Source: Enterobacteriaceae bacterium LSJC7
Lineage (GTDB): Bacteria; Pseudomonadota; Gammaproteobacteria; Enterobacterales; Enterobacteriaceae
Assembly (NCBI GenBank): GCA_000302695.1
Contig: AMFN01000003.1
Coordinates: forward strand, 868,001 to 932,000
Direction of reading: 5' to 3'
DNA length: 64,000 nt
Part shown: positions 22,964-35,026 of the stretch, one piece after another
How positions within the stretch are numbered: position 1 is the stretch's first letter
Layout of the letters: every line of letters begins with the position of its first letter
Translations under genes and position numbers: made by a program
The notes under the pieces: generated by a model
Seen by the model: the letters and a program-made list of their open reading frames with translations, nothing else
Told to the model about the DNA's origin: nothing
Database searches by the model: none

Positions 22964-23223
22964 GGAGTTTCCTCACCTGTGCTTTCCTGCTGGTGGTAAA
23001 CCAGCGAAACCGCCAGCACGCCTGTCACTTCGCGTGCCGACTCAATAGTATCCAGCAGCGCTCGCGACGAGGCTGCCTCCATCACAACCGCCAGCTTGCC
23101 GGTTGCCGCATCGCTGGCGGAGACTTCACTGCCGGGCAGCGCGTTCAACGCCGCGCTGACTGTGGCGATATTCTCTGGGCGGGTCTGAACCATCAGCCCA
23201 CATACCTGCCAGCTACTGCTCAT
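22960..23223 (-). CDS. napD: NapA-specific Tat chaperone NapD
   Basis: Cytoplasmic chaperone that binds the NapA twin-arginine signal and holds back export until the cofactor is in place. 87 residues, as in E. coli. Ferredoxin-like fold, with the conserved start [11 protein letters not shown] and C-terminus [12 protein letters not shown]. The ATG at 23223 with AGGAGT upstream was preferred to the overlapping GTG. Ends overlap napF (11 bp) and napA (4 bp). Confidence 0.95.
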   Translation of the reverse strand: MSSSWQVCGLMVQTRPENIATVSAALNALPGSEVSASDAATGKLAVVMEAASSRALLDTIESAREVTGVLAVSLVYHQQESTGEETP

Positions 23224-23704
23224 CACGACTCCTTAATTCGATAGCGCTAACCGGGCACCCCGCCACGCACGCCCCACAGGCACTGCACAGCGACACATCG
23301 GTTTGCGGTTTAGCAATGCCCGCCAGCGTCGGGCGAAAACGTATGGCGCGCTCAGGGCAGGCATCTTCACAACTGCGGCATTCGACGCGGTTTTGCGCAA
23401 GGCAGCGAGTGCCAATAGTGACCTGATACTGCCAGGGTTTACTGTCGCGCACGGCGAACAGCGGTTGTGGGCAACTCTCGGCGCAGGCGTAGCAAAATGT
23501 GCATTCACCGCGCTGAAAATCGACTTCGGGGAAGCCCCCGGCACCGCGCTTGATGACCGTGGTTTCACAGACCTCAACGCAGGCATTACAGCGGGTACAA
23601 ACAGCGGTGAACTCCACGTCACTGCGGCTCCAGGGCGGCCGCATGGCGTTTGAACCCGCGCGAAAAGCGCCGGTCAGTAAGCCACGTCGGGAGAATTGCG
23701 CCAT
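23213..23704 (-). CDS. napF: Ferredoxin-type protein NapF
   Basis: Cytoplasmic iron-sulfur protein that interacts with NapA before export, perhaps in cluster maturation or electron supply. 163 residues (164 in E. coli). Three ferredoxin motifs are complete (CTRCNACVEVCE, CTFCYACAESCP, CSACGACVAGCP), with an extra CRSCEDACP group. First gene of napFDAGHBC; AAGGA precedes the ATG. A 370-bp upstream region carries FNR- and NarP-like sites. Confidence 0.95.
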   Translation of the reverse strand: MAQFSRRGLLTGAFRAGSNAMRPPWSRSDVEFTAVCTRCNACVEVCETTVIKRGAGGFPEVDFQRGECTFCYACAESCPQPLFAVRDSKPWQYQVTIGTRCLAQNRVECRSCEDACPERAIRFRPTLAGIAKPQTDVSLCSACGACVAGCPVSAIELRSRDEQ

Positions 23705-23803
23705 CGCTGTTCCTTACCTCTCATTACTGGGGAACGCGCTGCGCTTTTCGTCAGAGAGCCGTCGCAGGGAGGCAACGGGTCATTCCCCTGGATTTATGTT
23801 GGT

Positions 23804-23868
23804 AAAAATATTCGACACAAGGGGGTAGACGCATCACCCGGAAGGGGTAAATCACGTTGCCCGATCAA
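23804..23868 (-). promoter_or_regulatory. Putative napF promoter with FNR-like and NarP-like sites
   Basis: On the minus strand an FNR-like site (TTGAT half intact, second half degenerate) lies at 23855-23868. A NarL/NarP heptamer pair in 7-2-7 spacing with one perfect half (TACCCCT) lies at about 23834-23849. A TATTTT hexamer lies at 23805-23810. If transcription starts near 23797, the centres fall near -64 and -44, the geometry described for E. coli napF. The mapping is by eye. Confidence 0.5.
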
Positions 23869-24077
23869 GGTTACGTCTGTTTTGTGGAAAAGTGCCGCAA
23901 AACCAGCGGCAGCGCGCGCTTTTTCAGGCAGATGCGTTTAAGGAATGTTTAGATTTTGCCGGCCCTGGGGTGGTTAAAAACGCGCCACTGCCTACTCCTT
24001 TATTGCCGCTTTTGGCGTCCATGAGGATTAACGCGATTCAATGCGCGTAATGAGATAAAAAGCGAGGTTTAACGTTA
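23869..24077. other. napF upstream spacer
   Basis: About 210 further bases upstream of the nap control sites and downstream of aegA. Part is AT-rich. I found no gene, small open frame with a good ribosome site, or repeat. Confidence 0.4.
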
Positions 24078-24104
24078 ATAAAAAACCCCGCGCTGAACGC
24101 GGGG
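24078..24104 (-). terminator. Intrinsic terminator after aegA
   Basis: Minus-strand stem CCCCGCG/CGCGGGG (24098-24104 with 24086-24092), loop of five, then a run of T. It separates aegA from the nap operon on the same strand. Confidence 0.9.
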
Positions 24105-24119
24105 CGGGAAGGCTTATGC

Positions 24120-26395
<2,276 letters not shown>

Positions 26396-28135
26396 ATGGT
26401 TAAGCGCCCGGTATCGACCAGCCTTGCCCGCGCCTTCTTCTACATCGTTCTGCTCTCCCTGCTGACAACCGGCGTTGCGCTGATAACCCTTGCCAGCAGC
26501 ATGCGCGATGCCGAGGCCATTAACATTGCCGGCTCATTGCGTATGCAAAGCTGGCGGCTTGGCTATGATTTGCACAGCGAGCGTCGCGAGCTTGAACGCC
26601 ACCGCGCGCAGTATGAAAAAACACTGAGTTCACCGCTGCTCAGTTCGCCCGGCGGCTGGCTGGTGCCAGAACAGATACGCCAGCGCTATAGCGCACTGCA
26701 TCAGGCGTGGCGCGAAATGGACGCCCACCTGGCGCGTGGCGATCTGGCCTGGTACCAGCAGAATATTGATGAATACGTAGCGCAGATAGATCTCTATGTC
26801 CTCACGCTCCAGCACCAGGCAGAGCACAAGATGATGCTGGTGGTCGCCGTTTCCGGTGTTGGCTTTATCGCTATTTTTACGCTGGTGTTCTTTACCCTGC
26901 GCCGTATTCGCCGCCAGGTCGTCGAGCCGCTTAACGCTCTGGTGGCGGCCAGCGAGTCCGTAGAGCGCGGAGATTTCGACCACCCACCGCTGAAGACCCA
27001 TTTGCCTAACGAACTGGGGCTGCTGGCGCATACCTTTAGCCGTATGGCCGGAGAGCTTCGCAAACTCTACCAGTCGCTGGAAGCGAGCGTGCAGCAGAAA
27101 ACCCAGAGTCTGAAAGAGGCTAACCGTCGCCTGGAAGTGCTTTACAGCTGCTCGCAGGCGCTGAGCGCCAGTACGCTCGACCGACACAGTTTCGAGAAAA
27201 TCCTCACCATTTTGCGCTATAACACCCAGCTTAATGCCGTCGAAATCCGTACCTCAGATAACTGGCTATTGCAGGACGGCGCACCGGATAACAGCGTCCC
27301 CTGGAGCAGTACGCCAGTGCGTTCGCAGGATAACCTGTTGGGTGAACTGCGCTGGCAAACCCAGGCGAGCACGCCATCGGCACAGCTGATGGAAAGTGTT
27401 GCCAACATGCTTGGACGCGGCCTGTGGTTCAACCAGGCACAAAAGCACCGCCAGCAACTGTTACTGATGGAAGAGCGCGCTACTATCGCCCGCGAGCTGC
27501 ATGATTCACTGGCGCAGGTGCTTTCCTACCTGCGCATTCAACTCACGCTACTGCGCCGCGCTGTGCCGCAGGAAAATACCCAGGCCCACGGCATTATCGA
27601 CGACTTCACTCAGGCGCTAAGCGATGCCTACAGTCAACTGCGCGAGCTGTTATCGACGTTTCGTCTGACGCTACAGCAGGCGAATCTGACCGCTGCACTT
27701 CAGGAAACCATTGCCCCACTGCGTGCACGCAGCGCTGCGCAGATTCACCTGGAATGCAGCCTGCCGGATCAATCGCTGGATGCCCAACGCCAGATTCATC
27801 TGTTGCAGATTATCCGCGAGGCCGTGCTTAATGCCATTCGCCACGCCGATGCGCAAACGATCACCGTGCGCTGTTTCAGCCCAACGCCGGGGGTGCACGA
27901 GGCCGAAATTATCGACGACGGTCGCGGCATTGCCACACTTGAAGAGCCAGAAGGCCATTATGGGCTTAATATTATGCAAGAGCGCGCCGACAGGCTTGGG
28001 GGCGTACTCACCATTTCCCGCGTGCCGCAAGGCGGTACGCGCGTTTGCGTGCGCTTTAGCGCCGTAACGCAAGACAGAGCCGACAGCGGCTCTCACAACG
28101 ACAAAAACAGCAAATCACCAGGGAGCAATGTATGA
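26396..28135 (+). CDS. narQ: Nitrate/nitrite sensor histidine kinase NarQ
   Basis: Membrane sensor that phosphorylates NarP/NarL in response to nitrate or nitrite. 579 residues (566 in E. coli). TM1 about 13-35, the periplasmic helical sensor with the P-box (INIAGSLRMQSWRLGYDL), TM2 about 147-168, HAMP, a GAF-like signal helix region, then the HisKA_3 dimer with phospho-His369 (ARELHDSLAQ) and an HATPase domain (DDGRG, GLNIMQERAD). The start MVKRPVS was chosen by homology; ribosome-site spacing is long. It overlaps narP by four bases. Confidence 0.95.
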   Translation: MVKRPVSTSLARAFFYIVLLSLLTTGVALITLASSMRDAEAINIAGSLRMQSWRLGYDLHSERRELERHRAQYEKTLSSPLLSSPGGWLVPEQIRQRYSALHQAWREMDAHLARGDLAWYQQNIDEYVAQIDLYVLTLQHQAEHKMMLVVAVSGVGFIAIFTLVFFTLRRIRRQVVEPLNALVAASESVERGDFDHPPLKTHLPNELGLLAHTFSRMAGELRKLYQSLEASVQQKTQSLKEANRRLEVLYSCSQALSASTLDRHSFEKILTILRYNTQLNAVEIRTSDNWLLQDGAPDNSVPWSSTPVRSQDNLLGELRWQTQASTPSAQLMESVANMLGRGLWFNQAQKHRQQLLLMEERATIARELHDSLAQVLSYLRIQLTLLRRAVPQENTQAHGIIDDFTQALSDAYSQLRELLSTFRLTLQQANLTAALQETIAPLRARSAAQIHLECSLPDQSLDAQRQIHLLQIIREAVLNAIRHADAQTITVRCFSPTPGVHEAEIIDDGRGIATLEEPEGHYGLNIMQERADRLGGVLTISRVPQGGTRVCVRFSAVTQDRADSGSHNDKNSKSPGSNV

Positions 28136-28776
28136 CCAACAAGAACAGCTATCAGGTTCTGATTGTGGATGACCATCCGCTGATGCGACGCGGTATCCGC
28201 CAGTTGCTGGAAACACAAGAGATGTTCGACGTTGTCGGCGAAGCCAGCAGTGGCGCTGAAGCCATCAGCCTTGCCAATCGCCTGGAGCCAGACCTGATTC
28301 TGCTGGATCTGAATATGAAAGGCCTGAGCGGGTTGGATACCCTGCACGCCCTGCGCCGTGATAGCATTAGCTCTCGGGTGATTGTGCTTACCGTATCCGA
28401 CGCACCGACGGATATTTATGCGCTGGTGGACGCCGGTGCCGACGGTTATCTGCTCAAAGACAGTGACCCGGAAATGCTGCTGGAAAATATTCTCCAGGGC
28501 GCGATTCGCGGCGGTGCATTTAGCGAGCAGGTAAAAGCCCACCTGGAAAACAGAAAGGACAACGAATCGCAGAGTTCGCCGTTCGCCACCCTCACCGAGC
28601 GCGAACTGGATGTGTTACAAGAAGTGGCACGAGGGCTGTCCAATAAGCAAATTGCCTCCGTGCTGCATATTTCAGAAGAAACCGTTAAAGTGCATATCCG
28701 CAACCTGTTGCGCAAGCTTAACGTACGCTCACGCGTCGCCGCGACGGTGCTGTTTCTCGAAACTCGCGGCCTGTAA
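28132..28776 (+). CDS. narP: Nitrate/nitrite response regulator NarP
   Basis: LuxR-family response regulator. 214 residues. Receiver domain with acid pocket VDDHP and phospho-Asp59 (ILLDLNMKG), a linker at about 125-145, then a GerE helix-turn-helix (LTERELDVLQEVARGLSNKQIA...VRSRVAATVLFL). Closest by eye to NarP rather than NarL: it shares the N-terminal YQVLIVDDHPLMRRG and the ALVDAGADGYLLKDSDPE block. The ATG overlaps the narQ stop, so kinase and regulator are co-translated. E. coli narP is instead next to ccm/nap, unlinked to narQ. Confidence 0.92.
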   Translation: MTNKNSYQVLIVDDHPLMRRGIRQLLETQEMFDVVGEASSGAEAISLANRLEPDLILLDLNMKGLSGLDTLHALRRDSISSRVIVLTVSDAPTDIYALVDAGADGYLLKDSDPEMLLENILQGAIRGGAFSEQVKAHLENRKDNESQSSPFATLTERELDVLQEVARGLSNKQIASVLHISEETVKVHIRNLLRKLNVRSRVAATVLFLETRGL

Positions 28777-28926
28777 GTTCCTTACGCAGGCCGCAGCTGG
28801 CCTGCAAAACTGAAGATTGCTTTACAATTTCTCCTCATTTCCTCCACGTTTGTGCTGGTGGAACCAGATACAGTTGCTGCGGTTACTGATAATTACGCGT
28901 TGACGCGCTCGTGAGGTTCTTACTGC

Positions 28927-31900
28927 ATGGCGAATTTTTTTATTAATCGCCCTATTTTCGCCTGGGTGCTGGCCATTCTTCTGTGTCTGACTGGCGCGCT
29001 TGCGATATTTTCACTCGCCGTTGAGCAATACCCGGACCTCGCGCCACCCACCGTGCGCATTACCGCTAACTACCCCGGCGCTTCTGCGCAAACGCTGGAA
29101 AACACGGTCACGCAGGTTATTGAGCAAAATATGACCGGCCTTGATAACCTGATGTACATGTCCTCGCAAAGCAGTAACACCGGACAGGCCACCATAACGC
29201 TCAGCTTCACCGCAGGCAGCGACCCCGATAAAGCCGTGCAGCAGGTGCAAAACCAGCTTCAGTCTGCTATGCGCAAACTGCCGCAGGCGGTACAAAACCA
29301 GGGTGTCACGGTGCGCAAAACCGGCGACACCAACGTCCTGATGATTGCTTTTGTCTCCACCGACGGCAGCATGGACAAGCAGGATATTGCTGACTATGTC
29401 GCCAGTAACATTCAGGACCCAATGAGCCGCGTCAACGGCGTCGGTTCTGTTGATGCCTACGGCTCACAGTACTCCATGCGCATCTGGCTTGACCCGGATA
29501 AGCTCAACAGCTACCAGCTCACCACCCAGGACGTGGTTAACGCCATTTCGTCTCAGAACAGCCAGGTCGCCGTCGGCCAGCTTGGTGGCACACCGTCTGT
29601 CGATTTGCAGGCGCTGAATGCCACCATTAACGCCCAGTCGCTGCTTGAAACGCCGGAGCAGTTTCGCGCCATTACGCTTCGTGTTAACCAGAACGGCTCG
29701 CTGGTCACGCTTGCCGATGTGGCAAAAGTGGAGATAGGCGCGGAGAATTATGACTATCTCAGCCGCTATAACGGTATGGCGGCCTCCGGGCTTGGGATCA
29801 AGCTCGCCTCTGGCGCAAACGAGATGGAAACGGCAAAGCTTTCCCTCAGCCGCCTTGACGAATTGGCGCAGTATTTCCCGCACGGGCTGGAGTACCGCGT
29901 TGCCTATGAAACCTCTTCTTTTGTGAAAGCCTCCATCACTGACGTTGTCAAAACCCTGATTGAAGCGGTGATTCTGGTCTTCGCGGTGATGTACCTGTTC
30001 TTGCAAAACTTTCGTGCCACGCTTATTCCCACCATTGCCGTACCGGTGGTGCTTCTCGGAACCTTCACGGTGCTGTGGGCATTTGGCTACAGCATTAACA
30101 CGCTGACCATGTTCGCGATGGTGCTGGCAATTGGTCTGCTGGTGGATGATGCCATTGTGGTGGTGGAAAACGTTGAGCGCATCATGAGCGAGGAAGGGCT
30201 GTCGCCACGTGCCGCCACGCGCAAATCGATGGGGCAAATCCAGGGTGCGCTGGTGGGCATTGCGATGGTGCTGTCTGCCGTCTTTGTGCCAATGGCGTTC
30301 TTTGGCGGCACCACCGGGGCCATTTATCGCCAGTTCTCAATCACCATTGTTGCCTCAATGGCGCTGTCGGTGCTGGTGGCACTGGTGCTCACGCCCGCCC
30401 TCTGCGCAACGTTACTCAAGCCACTGAAAAAAGGGGAGCACCACGGCCAGCGCGGTTTCTTCGGCTGGTTTAACCGTACCTTCAACCGCTTCGCGCTGCG
30501 CTATGAGGCGGGTGTGGGCAAGATTTTGCAGCATTCGCTGCGCTGGTTACTGATTTACGTGCTGCTGCTCGGCGGCATGGTGTTTCTGTTCTTACGTCTG
30601 CCGACCTCGTTTTTACCGCAGGAAGACCGTGGGGTGTTCATTACCTCGTTCCAGCTCGCCCCAGGCTCAACCCAGCAGCAAACGCTGAAGGTCGTTGAGC
30701 AGGTTGAACAGTACTTCATGACCCAGGAAAAAGACAACGTCACCTCGGTGTTTGCCACCATCGGCTCCGGGCCTGGCGGCAACGGACAGAACGTCGCGCG
30801 CATGTTTGTGCGCCTTAAAGACTGGGCCGAGCGCGATGCCACAACCGGCACCTCGTTTGCCATCATCGAGCGTGCCACTAAAGCGTTTAGTCAGATTAAA
30901 GAAGCACGCGTGATTGCCAGCAGCCCGGCGGCGATTAACGGCCTTGGTAACGCCGCGGGTTTTGATATGGAATTACAGGATGCGGCGAACCAGGGCCACG
31001 ATGCGCTGATGCAGGCGCGCGATACGCTGCTCTCCCTGGCGCAAAAAGACCCGAACCTGACACGCGTGCGCCACAATGGCCTCGACGACAGCCCGCAGTT
31101 GCAAATTGACGTTGACCAACGTAAAGCGCAGGCAATGGGTGTGTCGATTGACGACGTCAACAATACGCTGCAAACCGCCTGGGGCTCCAGCTACGTCAAT
31201 GACTTTATGGACCGGGGGCGCGTGAAGAAAGTCTACGTACAGTCGCAGGCGACATCGCGCATGCTGCCGGAAGACATCAATAAATGGTATGTCCGCAACA
31301 GCGCCGGTACGATGGTGCCCTTCTCGGCCTTTGCTACCTCGCGCTGGGTTACCGGCTCGCCGCGTCTTGAACGCTATAACGGTTACTCGGCACTGGAAAT
31401 TATCGGCGAAGCCGCGCCGGGCGTGAGTACCGGGACCGCGATGAACATCATGGAAAATCTGGTCAAACAGATACCGGGCGGTTTTGGCCTGGAGTGGACC
31501 GGCATGTCATACCAGGAGCGCCTGTCCGGTTCGCAGGCTCCGGCGCTGTATGCGGTGTCGCTGCTGGTGGTGTTCCTGTGTCTGGCGGCGCTGTACGAAA
31601 GCTGGTCAGTGCCGTTTTCGGTGATGCTGGTGGTGCCGCTTGGCGTTATCGGCGCGCTAATTGCCACCTGGGCGCGCGGGCTGGAAAACGACGTTTATTT
31701 CCAGGTCGGGCTGCTGACGGTAATTGGCCTGTCGGCGAAGAACGCCATCCTGATTGTCGAATTTGCTAACGATCTCAACGCCCGCGGTCAGGATCTGCTG
31801 GCCTCGGTGCTTGAGGCCTGTCGCCAGCGTCTGCGCCCTATTCTGATGACCTCACTGGCATTTATCTTCGGTGTGCTGCCGATGACCATCAGCAGTGGCG

Positions 31901-32043
31901 CAGGCTCCGGCAGCCAGCACGCGGTCGGCACCGGTGTGATGGGCGGGATGATCTCGGCCACCGTGCTTGCCATCTTCTTCGTACCGCTGTTCTTTATACT
32001 GGTACGTCGGCGCTTTCCGCTCCAGGAGCCGCCGCACGATTAA
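28927..32043 (+). CDS. acrD: RND multidrug efflux transporter AcrD
   Basis: Proton-driven inner-membrane pump exporting aminoglycosides and anionic drugs with AcrA and TolC. 1038 residues (1037 in E. coli). Twelve TM helices in two repeats, with two large periplasmic loops. TM4 carries the proton-relay aspartates ([15 protein letters not shown]) and TM10 the matching lysine ([13 protein letters not shown]). Position between narQ(P) and ypfM/yffB is the E. coli acrD position, which separates it from acrB. No periplasmic adaptor gene is nearby, as expected. Confidence 0.96.
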   Translation: MANFFINRPIFAWVLAILLCLTGALAIFSLAVEQYPDLAPPTVRITANYPGASAQTLENTVTQVIEQNMTGLDNLMYMSSQSSNTGQATITLSFTAGSDPDKAVQQVQNQLQSAMRKLPQAVQNQGVTVRKTGDTNVLMIAFVSTDGSMDKQDIADYVASNIQDPMSRVNGVGSVDAYGSQYSMRIWLDPDKLNSYQLTTQDVVNAISSQNSQVAVGQLGGTPSVDLQALNATINAQSLLETPEQFRAITLRVNQNGSLVTLADVAKVEIGAENYDYLSRYNGMAASGLGIKLASGANEMETAKLSLSRLDELAQYFPHGLEYRVAYETSSFVKASITDVVKTLIEAVILVFAVMYLFLQNFRATLIPTIAVPVVLLGTFTVLWAFGYSINTLTMFAMVLAIGLLVDDAIVVVENVERIMSEEGLSPRAATRKSMGQIQGALVGIAMVLSAVFVPMAFFGGTTGAIYRQFSITIVASMALSVLVALVLTPALCATLLKPLKKGEHHGQRGFFGWFNRTFNRFALRYEAGVGKILQHSLRWLLIYVLLLGGMVFLFLRLPTSFLPQEDRGVFITSFQLAPGSTQQQTLKVVEQVEQYFMTQEKDNVTSVFATIGSGPGGNGQNVARMFVRLKDWAERDATTGTSFAIIERATKAFSQIKEARVIASSPAAINGLGNAAGFDMELQDAANQGHDALMQARDTLLSLAQKDPNLTRVRHNGLDDSPQLQIDVDQRKAQAMGVSIDDVNNTLQTAWGSSYVNDFMDRGRVKKVYVQSQATSRMLPEDINKWYVRNSAGTMVPFSAFATSRWVTGSPRLERYNGYSALEIIGEAAPGVSTGTAMNIMENLVKQIPGGFGLEWTGMSYQERLSGSQAPALYAVSLLVVFLCLAALYESWSVPFSVMLVVPLGVIGALIATWARGLENDVYFQVGLLTVIGLSAKNAILIVEFANDLNARGQDLLASVLEACRQRLRPILMTSLAFIFGVLPMTISSGAGSGSQHAVGTGVMGGMISATVLAIFFVPLFFILVRRRFPLQEPPHD

Positions 32044-32060
32044 GGCTTCGGCCACGAAAA

Positions 32061-32086
32061 AGGCGACCAGAAGGTCGCCTTTTTTC
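32061..32086 (+). terminator. Intrinsic terminator after acrD
   Basis: Eight-base perfect stem AGGCGACC/GGTCGCCT, AGAA loop, six T. Confidence 0.92.
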
Positions 32087-32129
32087 TGATACCCGCAGGT
32101 ATCGCCACATCGCTTTTCGGAATGAAAGG

Positions 32130-32192
32130 TTAGCGTTTAACGAGCATCTGCTCGATAAAGACCTTCCAGTTCCCCAGTTCTACATCAATCAT
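32130..32192 (-). CDS. ypfM: Small protein YpfM (20 residues)
   Basis: Very short gene on the minus strand between acrD and yffB. It encodes a 20-residue peptide starting MIDVELGNWKVFIEQML, colinear with the E. coli YpfM small protein (19 residues, MIERELGNWK...). A GAGAGG ribosome site lies seven bases before the ATG. Position between the same neighbours supports orthology. The function is unknown. The conserved ELGNWK-FIE-ML pattern shows it is translated and under selection. Confidence 0.88.
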   Translation of the reverse strand: MIDVELGNWKVFIEQMLVKR

Positions 32193-32511
32193 AACAGCCT
32201 CTCTTATTATTATGCTCATTATATCGCCAGCGCAGCCGCAGGTGAATGAGCGATACACTGAATCGTGAAAGCCGTCATTAATTTCGCACTATCGGCGCAC
32301 GTTTTGCTGTTGTCAGACGTCTGTGTACTCCTGTATGCATGGACGACAGCCGTTTTATAGTGCTCGTCGAAAATTCATGCACTCTGCTGGCGCAAAGGTA
32401 TATTAATTAAGCATTCCCGGCCCTGGTCAGGTATATTTACGCGTCAGAAAATCAACCGCCAGGAGCGTCAGAAAAGACGTTTTGAATCAGCAGCAAAGGA
32501 CGAAGATAAGT
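32193..32511. other. ypfM-yffB intergenic region
   Basis: 319 bases, AT-richer than the neighbours, between the divergent ypfM and yffB genes. It must hold both promoters. TATATT/TATTAATTAA-like hexamers lie near 32400-32435. I see no additional gene or hairpin terminator. Confidence 0.4.
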
Positions 32512-32868
32512 ATGGTCATCCTGTACGGCATAAAAAATTGCGACACCGTGAAAAAAGCCCGCCGCTGGCTGGAAGAACACGGCATTGAGCATCGCTTTCA
32601 CGACTACCGCACCGACGGCCTGAGCCACGAGATGCTGGCAGGCTTTATTGATGCGTTGGGCTGGGAACCACTGTTGAATACCCGCGGTACCACATGGCGC
32701 AAGGTTGATGAAGCACGCCGTGCCACGGTTAATAACGCCGAAGCCGCCGCCGCTTTGATGCTGGAAATGCCGGCAATCATCAAGCGCCCGTTGCTCTGCG
32801 CGCCGCACAAGCCTATGCTGCTGGGTTTCAGTGACAACAGCTATCAGCAGTATTTTAGTGAGGTTTAA
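32512..32868 (+). CDS. yffB: ArsC/Spx-family protein YffB
   Basis: Thioredoxin-fold protein of the arsenate-reductase-like family; substrate unknown. 118 residues, identical length to E. coli. The single cysteine Cys10 ([16 protein letters not shown]) is the family nucleophile position; the RGTTWRK and IIKRPLL blocks are conserved. The start MVILYG was chosen by homology. Two bases separate it from dapE, so the two are co-transcribed. Confidence 0.93.
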   Translation: MVILYGIKNCDTVKKARRWLEEHGIEHRFHDYRTDGLSHEMLAGFIDALGWEPLLNTRGTTWRKVDEARRATVNNAEAAAALMLEMPAIIKRPLLCAPHKPMLLGFSDNSYQQYFSEV

Positions 32869-32870
32869 GT

Positions 32871-33998
32871 ATGTCCTGCCCGGTTATTGAGCTGACTCAA
32901 CAGCTTATCCGTCGCCCCTCGCTCAGCCCTGACGATGCGGGCTGTCAGGCGCTGCTCATTGAGCGTTTGCGCGCCATTGGCTTTACGATTGAACGCATGG
33001 ATTTTGGCGATACCCAGAACTTCTGGGCCTGGCGCGGCGAAGGCGAAACGCTGGCCTTTGCCGGTCACACCGACGTGGTGCCGCCAGGTGATGCCGACCG
33101 CTGGATAAACCCGCCGTTTGAACCCACCATTCGTGACGGCATGCTGTTTGGTCGCGGTGCGGCGGATATGAAAGGCTCGCTTGCCGCCATGACGGTTGCC
33201 GCCGAGCGCTTTGTGGCCCAGCATCCAAACCACAAAGGCAGACTGGCGTTTCTTATCACCTCAGATGAAGAAGCCAGCGCGCAAAACGGCACGGTAAAAG
33301 TGGTTGAAGCGCTAATGGCGCGCAATGAGCGCCTTGATTACTGCCTGGTCGGTGAACCATCAAGCACCGAAGTGGTGGGTGATGTGGTGAAAAATGGCCG
33401 CCGCGGTTCGCTCACCTGCAACCTCACCATTCATGGCGTGCAGGGACACGTGGCCTATCCGCACCTGGCAGATAACCCGGTGCACCGCGCAGCCCCCATG
33501 CTCAACGAACTGGTGAATATCACCTGGGACAACGGCAACCAGTATTTCCCGCCCACCAGCATGCAGATTGCCAACATTCAGGCCGGGACTGGCAGCAACA
33601 ACGTCATCCCCGGCGAGCTGTACGTGCAGTTTAACTTCCGCTTCAGTACCGAACTTACCGACGCCATGATTAAACAGCGCGTGGTGGAACTGCTGGAGCG
33701 CCACCAGATGCGCTACACCGTTGACTGGTGGCTGTCCGGCCAGCCGTTTTTGACCTCACGCGGCAAACTGGTGGATGCGGTGAGTAATGCCGTTGAGCAC
33801 TATAATGAAATTAAGCCACAGCTGCTGACCACTGGCGGCACCTCAGACGGGCGCTTTATTGCCCGTATGGGTGCGCAGGTAGTGGAACTGGGGCCGGTTA
33901 ACGCGACCATTCATAAGATTAACGAATGCGTCAACGCCGCTGATTTGCAGCTTCTGGCACGTATGTATCAACGCATTATGGAGCAGCTGGTCGCCTGA
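32871..33998 (+). CDS. dapE: Succinyl-diaminopimelate desuccinylase
   Basis: Di-zinc M20 peptidase-family enzyme of lysine/DAP synthesis. 375 residues, the E. coli length. The metal-binding residues sit in [12 protein letters not shown] (His), [13 protein letters not shown] (bridging Asp), [10 protein letters not shown] (catalytic Glu-Glu), VGEPSSTE and the C-terminal NATIHKINE (His). Operon yffB-dapE-ypfN. Confidence 0.97.
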   Translation: MSCPVIELTQQLIRRPSLSPDDAGCQALLIERLRAIGFTIERMDFGDTQNFWAWRGEGETLAFAGHTDVVPPGDADRWINPPFEPTIRDGMLFGRGAADMKGSLAAMTVAAERFVAQHPNHKGRLAFLITSDEEASAQNGTVKVVEALMARNERLDYCLVGEPSSTEVVGDVVKNGRRGSLTCNLTIHGVQGHVAYPHLADNPVHRAAPMLNELVNITWDNGNQYFPPTSMQIANIQAGTGSNNVIPGELYVQFNFRFSTELTDAMIKQRVVELLERHQMRYTVDWWLSGQPFLTSRGKLVDAVSNAVEHYNEIKPQLLTTGGTSDGRFIARMGAQVVELGPVNATIHKINECVNAADLQLLARMYQRIMEQLVA

Positions 33999-34025
33999 CC
34001 GGCACCCAACAGAGGAGGTCACCGT

Positions 34026-34217
34026 ATGGAATGGCTGGAAAAATACTGGTGGGTACTGATTCTTATTATTCTGGTCGGTATCTTTATCAACGTGATTAAA
34101 GACCTGAATCGCGTTGACCCGAAAAAGTATCTCGATAACCGGCCTGAACTGCCGCCCCATCGTGATTTTAACGATAAATGGGACGACGAAGACGACTGGC
34201 CGGAAAAGAAACAGTAA
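34026..34217 (+). CDS. ypfN: UPF0370 small membrane protein YpfN
   Basis: 63-residue single-pass protein: a TM helix at about residues 8-27 ([17 protein letters not shown]), then a highly charged acidic tail ending DDWPEKKQ. The E. coli homologue has 66 residues. Function unknown. An AGAGGAGG ribosome site precedes it, and the terminator follows directly, so it is the last gene of the dapE operon. Confidence 0.92.
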   Translation: MEWLEKYWWVLILIILVGIFINVIKDLNRVDPKKYLDNRPELPPHRDFNDKWDDEDDWPEKKQ

Positions 34218-34223
34218 AACACG

Positions 34224-34251
34224 AAGCCCCTTCTCAGGAAGGGGCTTTTTT
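34224..34251 (+). terminator. Intrinsic terminator after ypfN
   Basis: Ten-base perfect stem AAGCCCCTTC/GAAGGGGCTT, TCAG loop, T-tract. It ends at the stop codon of convergent ypfH and may work in both directions. Confidence 0.92.
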
Positions 34252-34951
34252 ACATCATGGTAATAACATCATCGTCACCAGGTTTACCGCTCAGCGCTTC
34301 ATCGAAGTAGTGCTTCGGCACGGTGTAGCGCAGATGGTCGAGCACCGCCTGCATACTACGCTCATCAATGGCATGACCAAGGTCTTCAATCAGGTTCAGC
34401 GTAGCATCGCCGCCCAACGCCAGCAGGCGCTCGTGCGCCGCAACCGCATGTGCGGCCTCCACCACACGGTCTTCATCGCCGTGAACCAGATGTAACGTCA
34501 CCGTTCCTGGCACATTTTGCGGCAGTGTCGCAAAGCGGCCGTTGAATGCCACCAGCCGTGAAGCGAGTCCGGGTGCGGCTTTTACGCTCTCCAGCACCAT
34601 CATTGCCCCTTGCGAGAAGCCAATCAGCGCCGTTGCCCCCGGGCGCACACCGCTGTGCTGCTGCCAGTAATTGACCTGTTCTATAAACGCAGGCATTGCC
34701 TTATCAATGCGCGCCTGGCGGTTTGCTTCACTGACGCCCGCAACGGAAAACCATTCACGACCGGGACCACCCGCAGGGCCACTTGGCTCAGGACCACCTA
34801 CGCTGACGATAAGCGCATCCGGGTACAGCGGCGCAAACCAGCGTCCGATTTCCCCCATGGAAATAGGGTTGTCGCCAACGCCATGAAACAGTAGCAACAA
34901 TTGCTGGGGCGGTGTGGCGGGGCTTTGAACAATAAAGTGATCGTGTAGCAT
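34250..34951 (-). CDS. ypfH: Serine esterase YpfH
   Basis: Alpha/beta-hydrolase of the phospholipase/carboxylesterase type; E. coli YpfH shows esterase activity on model substrates. 233 residues. Oxyanion block LLLLFHGVGDNP, nucleophile elbow GFSQGAMMV (Ser near residue 114), Asp in HGDEDRVV and His in EDLGHAID. The start MLHDHFIVQSP was chosen by homology and the strong AGGAGGC site just upstream. Convergent with ypfN. Confidence 0.94.
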   Translation of the reverse strand: MLHDHFIVQSPATPPQQLLLLFHGVGDNPISMGEIGRWFAPLYPDALIVSVGGPEPSGPAGGPGREWFSVAGVSEANRQARIDKAMPAFIEQVNYWQQHSGVRPGATALIGFSQGAMMVLESVKAAPGLASRLVAFNGRFATLPQNVPGTVTLHLVHGDEDRVVEAAHAVAAHERLLALGGDATLNLIEDLGHAIDERSMQAVLDHLRYTVPKHYFDEALSGKPGDDDVITMM

Positions 34952-35026
34952 GGCAGCCTCCTGTGTGCTGGAGTGCAGTCTACGCCGCAGGGTGTAAATC
35001 ACCACAGGGCAAAATTGATGATGTTA

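Noticed and set aside
21791-22999. A 402-codon open frame antisense to napA
   Set aside because: Shadow of napA; composition typical of antisense reading and no independent signals.
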